From the NCBI GenBank assembly GCA_023428245.1, contig JAEYYX010000048.1:26486-90485 (forward strand): a stretch of 64,000 bases of DNA, in the 5' to 3' direction. Origin of the DNA: Pseudomonadota bacterium. Lineage in GTDB: Bacteria; Myxococcota_A; Polyangia; Polyangiales; Polyangiaceae. Positions within the stretch are counted from its first letter, which is position 1. Every line of letters starts with the position of its first letter. The notes beneath the pieces are model-generated. The model saw only the letters and a program-made list of their open reading frames with translations. It searched no databases and was not told the DNA's origin. The translations under genes and the position numbers were made by a program. Of the stretch, positions 59,895-64,000 are shown one piece after another.

Positions 59895-61487
59895 ATGTCG
59901 GCACCGAAGGACCGAGCCAAACTCACCGAGCGCGCAGGGATCGTGGCCCTCGGTACCCTGCTCAGCCGCATCTTGGGGCTCGGGCGCGATTTGGTCGTCG
60001 CCGCCTGTTTCCCGCGGATCGCGACCGACGCGTTCATGGTCGCCTTTCAAATCCCGAACATCCTGCGCCAACTGCTCGCGGAAGGAGCAGTGCAGAACGC
60101 TGTGCTCCCGGTGCTGTCGGCGACGATCGAGACGGAAGGGGAAGATCGCGGCCGGGCCTACTTCAAGAATATCCGCGGGCTCTCGCTCACCATCCTCCTT
60201 ATCGTGACGGCGCTCGGCATGTGGTTCTCGCCGGAGATCGTCCTCTTGTTCGCGCCGGGTTTCGCCGATCGCCCAGAGCAGTTCGAGCAGACTGTGACCC
60301 TGACACGCTGGGTCTTTCCCTTCATCATCTTCGTCGGGACCACCGCGCTCACAAGCGCCGCCCTCAACGTTCACCAAAGGTTCACGGCGAGCGGATTCTC
60401 CCCGAGCCTGCCCAACGTCGCCTTCATCCTCGCCGCGCTCCTGCTTCCCGCGTGGCTGATTGAAATCGGTCAGCCACCGATCCTCTCGCTCGCCGTCGGA
60501 GCTGTCGTTGGCGGCGCGCTCCAGCTCTTCGCCCAGTGGCCGAGTCTCCGCGCCATCGGGTACGCTGGATTCCCGAGCCTCCGATTCTCCGATCCGCGCG
60601 TCAGCGAGACGGTCCGTCGCATGGCGCCCACCTTGATCGGCATCGGCGTCTACTATCTCGACGTGATCTTGGGTCGGCGCATCCTCTCCGAGCTTGGAGA
60701 AGGCGCCGTCACCTACTTCGGATTCGCGCTCCGTCTCTGCGACTTCCCCCAAGGCATCTTCGTGATGGCCCTCCAGACCGCGACGCTCCCGAGCCTGGCT
60801 GCGCTCGCCGCCCGCGGACAGCACGAAGAACTGAGCGAGACCTTCGGCTTCTCCGTGCGTCTATCGCTCTTCGTCGGGCTCGGAGCGGGAGCTCTTCTCG
60901 TCGGCATGGCAGAACCTCTCGTGCGGCTCCTCTTCGAGCGCGGCGAGTTTGGCCAAGTGGCAACGACCGAAACCGCGCGAGCTCTTGCGGCCCAAGGAGC
61001 CGGCGTGATGCTCGTCGCGATCGTGCGCCAGCTCACCTCCGTGTACTTCTCGCTCGGTGACACGCGCACGCCGGTCATCGTCGCGAGCGTCGACCTCGTT
61101 GTCTTCGTCGTCTCAGCCATGGTCCTCTCGCGCCAGTTTGGACACGTCGGGGTAAGTGCTGCCGTCACCTGCGCGAGCTTCGCGCAAATGCTCCTACTCT
61201 GGCTCTTGCTCGGGCGCCGCCTCCCCCTCCCGACGCACAGCGTCCTCCGCTCCGGGGCTCGCATGATACCAGGGGCCGCCTTGACGCTCGGGCTCGGTCT
61301 CTTGGTTTCGGCTTTTTTGCGCGAACTGCCCCGGGGTCAGGCGAACCTCGGAGCAGCCGTTTCGGCAATGGTTCTCGGGGTGCTTTACCTCGGCGCGGCG
61401 CGCCTGTTCCGGTGTCCGGAGTGGACAGAGCTCTCCGAACCCATCAAGCGTCGCCTCACGAGAAAGCGCGCTTCCGGTCATTCATGA
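59895..61487 (+). CDS. murJ: Lipid II flippase MurJ
   Basis: MurJ (MviN) exports lipid II for peptidoglycan synthesis. 530 residues, about 14 transmembrane segments. Typical: TLLSRILGLGRDLVVAACFP (TM1 with conserved Arg), DAFMVAFQIPNILRQLLAEGAVQNAVLPVLS near residue 45-75 (here the RxxxAEGA element) and the later LFERGEF motif. ATG 59895 (MSAPKD) is preferred because in-frame sequence further upstream falls into the repeat element. Same strand as recO and engB. Confidence 0.95.
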   Translation: MSAPKDRAKLTERAGIVALGTLLSRILGLGRDLVVAACFPRIATDAFMVAFQIPNILRQLLAEGAVQNAVLPVLSATIETEGEDRGRAYFKNIRGLSLTILLIVTALGMWFSPEIVLLFAPGFADRPEQFEQTVTLTRWVFPFIIFVGTTALTSAALNVHQRFTASGFSPSLPNVAFILAALLLPAWLIEIGQPPILSLAVGAVVGGALQLFAQWPSLRAIGYAGFPSLRFSDPRVSETVRRMAPTLIGIGVYYLDVILGRRILSELGEGAVTYFGFALRLCDFPQGIFVMALQTATLPSLAALAARGQHEELSETFGFSVRLSLFVGLGAGALLVGMAEPLVRLLFERGEFGQVATTETARALAAQGAGVMLVAIVRQLTSVYFSLGDTRTPVIVASVDLVVFVVSAMVLSRQFGHVGVSAAVTCASFAQMLLLWLLLGRRLPLPTHSVLRSGARMIPGAALTLGLGLLVSAFLRELPRGQANLGAAVSAMVLGVLYLGAARLFRCPEWTELSEPIKRRLTRKRASGHS

Positions 61488-61548
61488 AGGATCTCGAGGG
61501 CCTTGTCCGTTCTTTGTGTAAGACCCAAGCTTTCTGTATAGACCCGGC

Positions 61549-62208
61549 GTGACCGCGCCCTCTTCGCCTCTCGACCGCGTCGTCCTCGCGGAGTACGTCG
61601 CCTCCGCTGAGACGGAGAAACAGTTCCCTCCCCCGACGCTCGCTGAAATTGCGTTCCTTGGGCGGAGCAACGTCGGCAAGAGCAGCCTGATGAATCGGCT
61701 CATGGAGCGAAGCGGGCTCGTCCGAACCAGCAATACGCCGGGCTGTACGCGTAAGGTGAGCTGGTTTCGCGCACGGGCTCACGACAGCGCCGAGCTTTTT
61801 TTGGTCGATTTGCCCGGATACGGCTACGCCCGACGTTCCAAGGCCGAACGGAGCGAGTGGTCCCGGCTCATCGAGGACTACCTGACAACTCGCCCCAGTC
61901 TCCGCGTCGCGACAATCCTGCTCGATGTTCGTCGCGATCCCGAAGAGGAAGAACAGGATCTGAGAGAGTTCCTCACGACGCAGTCTAGCGCGTCGCGCCC
62001 CCCTCTCTCACTGCTCTTCGTCGCAACGAAACTCGACAAGATCCCGAAGAACGCTCAAAAGCCCCGGCTCAATACCATCAGTGAAAAGCTCGGCCAGCGG
62101 GTCTTCGGTTTCTCCGCAGAGACCGGGGAAGGACGCATCCCGCTCTGGCGCGCGATCCGCACCGCCGCAGGCGTGAGCCCGCTTCCGTCGTCTTCGCCCC
62201 ACGATTGA
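61549..62208 (+). CDS. engB: GTPase EngB (YihA/YsxC), ribosome biogenesis
   Basis: EngB is an essential small GTPase for large-subunit assembly. 219 residues: EYVASAETEKQFPPPTLAEIAFLGRSNVGKSSLMN (N-term and G1, read in part as GRSNVGKS), G2 SNTPGCT, G3 DLPGYGYA and G4 ATKLDK. The start is GTG 61549. A TTGTGT (61514-61519), 17-bp spacer and TATAGA (61537-61542) end just 6 nt before this GTG, so a transcript from it would be leaderless or nearly so. Downstream, 42 bp separate it from a convergent membrane-protein gene. Confidence 0.94.
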   Translation: MTAPSSPLDRVVLAEYVASAETEKQFPPPTLAEIAFLGRSNVGKSSLMNRLMERSGLVRTSNTPGCTRKVSWFRARAHDSAELFLVDLPGYGYARRSKAERSEWSRLIEDYLTTRPSLRVATILLDVRRDPEEEEQDLREFLTTQSSASRPPLSLLFVATKLDKIPKNAQKPRLNTISEKLGQRVFGFSAETGEGRIPLWRAIRTAAGVSPLPSSSPHD

Positions 62209-62250
62209 TCGACGTCGTCTCGGGCCCTGGCGCCTGGACCCTCGAGCAGC

Positions 62251-62958
62251 TTACGGGACGTGTCCGCGCTCGTCGGGGCCGCGGAGGATCGTCTTACAAT
62301 CCGTGCCCGAAATCGTGACCTGCTTCGAGCCATGTTTGATGCGGTAAGCGGGCCCGATTCGGCTCCGAAAGTAGTCGAGCTGCACGCCGCCGTCCGGGTT
62401 CACTTTCTTCTTCTCGGCGATCTTCCAGAGCGCGCTCATCTTACAGGTGGGCGGGGGGAGCTCGTCGGGACCCGATCCGCAAGGGGTCGCCGGCGTGTCC
62501 ATCACGGCGCCGAGCCCTTCAATCGTGAGCCTCACGCTCTGTTTCCCACAGTACGTGCGCGTAGGCAGCGTTCCGCCTTTGCGCGTAGGCTGACGCCCAA
62601 TGCCGCGAGGATCTTGGAACGCATAACGGACGTTATGTGACTCATCCGTGAGATCGAGGGTCCCATCCTTTTCGAGGCCGCGCACCGTCAACCCCACGAA
62701 CAGCGTCCGATCGGTGAGTGCACGGGCCTGCGCCACGAGTTCGAAAGGCCTCACACGCGTCGGGAATCCCGCGATGCCCTCGGGGCTCGGCGGCGCCGGC
62801 TTCGGGATCTCTTGGGGCGTGGCCTCATTCATGGCCCAGAGCGAGAGAACAAGGCAGGCCAAGAACGAAAAGAGCAGCACGCCCAGGCCAAGGAGCATGT
62901 CGCCGCGGCGCTCGAAAGCGAAAGGAGACGCTGGTACGGGGGCGGTGGAATTCCGCAT
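62251..62958 (-). CDS. Membrane-anchored protein of unknown function
   Basis: A 235-residue protein with one N-terminal transmembrane helix (MLLGLGVLLFSFLACLVLSLWA, ~residues 19-41, shown here in part), a short Pro-rich linker and a periplasmic beta-rich domain containing about five Cys (TYCGKQSVRLTIEG, TPCGSGP, PTCKMSALWKIAE, SGTDCKTIL) that may form disulfides. No family recognised. ATG 62958 is chosen because residues encoded further upstream look non-coding and overlap the tRNA-Val promoter region. Divergent from tRNA-Val, convergent with engB. Confidence 0.7.
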   Translation of the reverse strand: MRNSTAPVPASPFAFERRGDMLLGLGVLLFSFLACLVLSLWAMNEATPQEIPKPAPPSPEGIAGFPTRVRPFELVAQARALTDRTLFVGLTVRGLEKDGTLDLTDESHNVRYAFQDPRGIGRQPTRKGGTLPTRTYCGKQSVRLTIEGLGAVMDTPATPCGSGPDELPPPTCKMSALWKIAEKKKVNPDGGVQLDYFRSRIGPAYRIKHGSKQVTISGTDCKTILRGPDERGHVP

Positions 62959-63034
62959 GGGGCTCGGCGTCCTAGACCGAAGCTGGCCTCCACGCAAAAA
63001 GCCCCCTCTCGGCCGCCCGGGTTCCCTTCCCCCC

Positions 63035-63063
63035 TTGCAGGGACCAAATCGGACGGCTATAGG
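63035..63063 (+). promoter_or_regulatory. Putative promoter of tRNA-Val
   Basis: TTGCAG (63035-63040), 17-bp spacer, TATAGG (63058-63063), 26 nt before the tRNA. Confidence 0.6.
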
Positions 63064-63089
63064 CGCGAACTCCAAGCGGAACCGACCTC

Positions 63090-63164
63090 GGACGCATAGC
63101 TCAGCGGTAGAGCACTGCCTTCACACGGCAGGGGTCGCAGGTTCAAATCCTGCTGCGTCCACCA
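63090..63164 (+). tRNA. tRNA-Val (CAC), CCA encoded
   Basis: Acceptor GGACGCA/TGCGTCC, D arm GCTC/GAGC, anticodon stem CTGCC/GGCAG with loop TTCACAC (anticodon CAC), T arm GCAGG/CCTGC with TTCAAAT, discriminator A and genomic CCA. The only tRNA in the window with encoded CCA. It borders an IS remnant and may be an integration hotspot. Confidence 0.96.
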
Positions 63165-63173
63165 AGGCTCGTA

Positions 63174-63205
63174 AGGGGGGCGGACACCGCCCCCCTCGTT
63201 TTTTT
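63174..63205 (+). terminator. Intrinsic terminator after tRNA-Val
   Basis: GGGGGGCGG (63175-63183)/CCGCCCCCC (63187-63195), 3-nt loop, then TCG and seven T. Strong Rho-independent terminator. 63206-63309 beyond it holds no feature I recognise. Confidence 0.9.
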
Positions 63206-63309
63206 GGAGTGAATCCAAAAAGCCCACCCCACGGGTCCGGGTGCGCTCCGGCGAACGCTGAGCGCGTCGGCGGCGCTGAGGCCGCCCCGTTCGCTTCGCG
63301 AACTTCAGG

Positions 63310-63700
63310 TTGAGCTTCCAGCAGCGGAAAAACGTGCTTCACGCCTGGCGCCGAGAGCTCGGTACAGAGGCGGAAGCTGTGATGGCCGCCCGGGGCGAGT
63401 CGAAAGACCAGGAGCTCGAGCGACTGCGACGGGAGAAGCAACAACTCAAGCAGGACGCTGACACGCTAGAAAAGATCAATCGCCTTGTTCTTGAGGGAAA
63501 GTGGAGTCCCCGTTCGAAGCAGTCGACAAGTTCAAGGCAACGGCGAGCGTTTCTCGTTTGTGTGAGTTTCCTGGTATATCGCGCAACTCATACTATGCTT
63601 GGCGCAGACATGAGCCGCCGTCCCGAGCCCTGCGCGAGAGCGAACTGACAGCGAAGGTTCGGGCGATCTGCCACGAGCACTGTCGTTCACGACGTTCTTC
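63310..63700 (+). mobile_element. IS3-family transposase remnant (orfA 3' part and orfB 5' part)
   Basis: Two overlapping frames resemble IS3 transposase. Frame 1 (from 63310) contains QELERLRREKQQLKQDADTL, the leucine-zipper end of OrfA. The -1 frame from GTG 63501 contains SVSRLCEFPGISRNSYYAWR followed by SRALRESELTAKVRAICHEH, the HTH_21-like start of OrfB. The -1 arrangement is that of programmed frameshifting in IS3. The N-terminal HTH of OrfA and the whole DDE core of OrfB are missing, and no terminal repeats are seen, so the element is dead. The right junction is near 63700, inside the next gene's end. Confidence 0.85.
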
Positions 63701-64000
63701 TCAAGCATGCAAGTGTTTGAGCCAAGGAGCGGCTCGCTTCCGGGAACGCCCGCTGGTCGCCTGGCGTGTCGATCATGTGAACTCGAGAGGCAGCGCCCAC
63801 GAGCCTTCCCCGCTCGTCAGCGAGCTCCGCGAGCTCGGTGATGAGGTGGAATCCCGCCCAGGTCCATGGACCGCCTTCGAGGTACTGACGCACGATGCCT
63901 GGGTCCGGCTCGAACACGAACGCGATGCGTGCTCCTGCGCCTCGGATGGCCCGGACCGCGTGCCCGAGACCCAGGCCGAACACCACGATGGCCGAATCTC
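63687..64000 (-). pseudogene. DUF115/Maf-like (motility accessory factor) protein, truncated
   Basis: A minus-strand reading frame open to the right edge. SAIVVFGLGLGHAVRAI and IAFVFEPDPGIVRQYLEGG match the Rossmann-like segment of DUF115 proteins (Maf glycosyltransferases and MptE-like enzymes), and the later TPGDQRAFPEASRSL fits the family's PxYxxxFPE element. Frame stops at 63687, where its last ~10 codons read into the IS3 remnant; the rest of the usual several-hundred-residue protein is missing. It therefore looks cut off by the insertion or a later deletion. Maf-type proteins glycosylate surface proteins with nonulosonic acids. Confidence 0.65.

Noticed and set aside
63206..63309. Integrase or attachment-site repeat next to tRNA-Val
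   Set aside because: No second copy of the tRNA 3' end and no integrase fragment is visible within the window.

Overview
The window is a gene-dense, visibly GC-rich chromosomal segment, most likely from a myxobacterium-type organism (phylum Myxococcota). The evidence is an MglA-family GTPase, a zinc-ribbon/GYF membrane protein of the gliding-motility GltJ type, a zinc-ribbon Ser/Thr kinase, a receiver-XRE regulator, a Lys/Ala-rich histone-like protein, PrkA, many lipoproteins and low-complexity Pro/Ser tails. Species cannot be fixed from the sequence. Almost all of it reads as core genome. Only the last ~0.7 kb, beyond a tRNA-Val, looks accessory.

Layout. 0-6.7 kb: panB-panC (pantothenate), a histone-like protein, a DUF1415-like protein coupled to a degenerate tandem ABC ATPase, ilvE and a lipoprotein. 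6.8-12.2 kb: plsB-mepA-DNA methyltransferase and an outer-membrane protein. 12.1-22.9 kb: an unexplained structured repeat, prlC, a lipoprotein, the mglA-like/histidine kinase/thiL operon, an S33 hydrolase, thrB and hflX. 23.1-30.5 kb: a minus-strand run nadB/CPBP protease/Tudor-like lipoprotein/XRE-cupin/typA, divergent from etfB-etfA. 30.6-40.4 kb: tRNA-Pro, receiver-XRE regulator, tRNA-Met, prkA, lipoprotein, Ser/Thr kinase, coiled-coil zinc-ribbon protein, tRNA-Ile2, uvrA and tRNA-Gly. 40.6-49.2 kb: a minus-strand run of a GH8 glycanase, SpoIIAA-like protein, murI, hom, a Cys-protease-like lipoprotein and lon. 49.4-54.9 kb: fmt, an unusual Hsp70 with a J-domain partner, and the GltJ-like protein. 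55.1-62.2 kb: acyltransferase, TonB-tail-like lipoprotein, TlpA-like lipoprotein, PilW/Tgl-like TPR lipoprotein, RodZ-like protein, recO, a second copy of the structured repeat, murJ and engB. 63-64 kb: tRNA-Val, an IS3-family remnant and a truncated DUF115/Maf-like gene running off the right edge.

Shared themes are envelope building (plsB, mepA, murI, murJ, rodZ-like, lipoproteins), proteostasis (lon, Hsp70/J, prlC, typA, hflX), amino-acid and cofactor synthesis (panBC, ilvE, hom, thrB, nadB, thiL), and signalling. Translational coupling through ATGA, GTGA or TTGA start/stop overlaps is frequent.

The strongest undescribed signal is a pair of ~103-bp intergenic elements at 12142-12244 and 59756-59858. 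They share a nearly identical 56-bp core that can fold into nested stems capped by a GAAA tetraloop, and both lie on the plus strand directly behind a stop codon.
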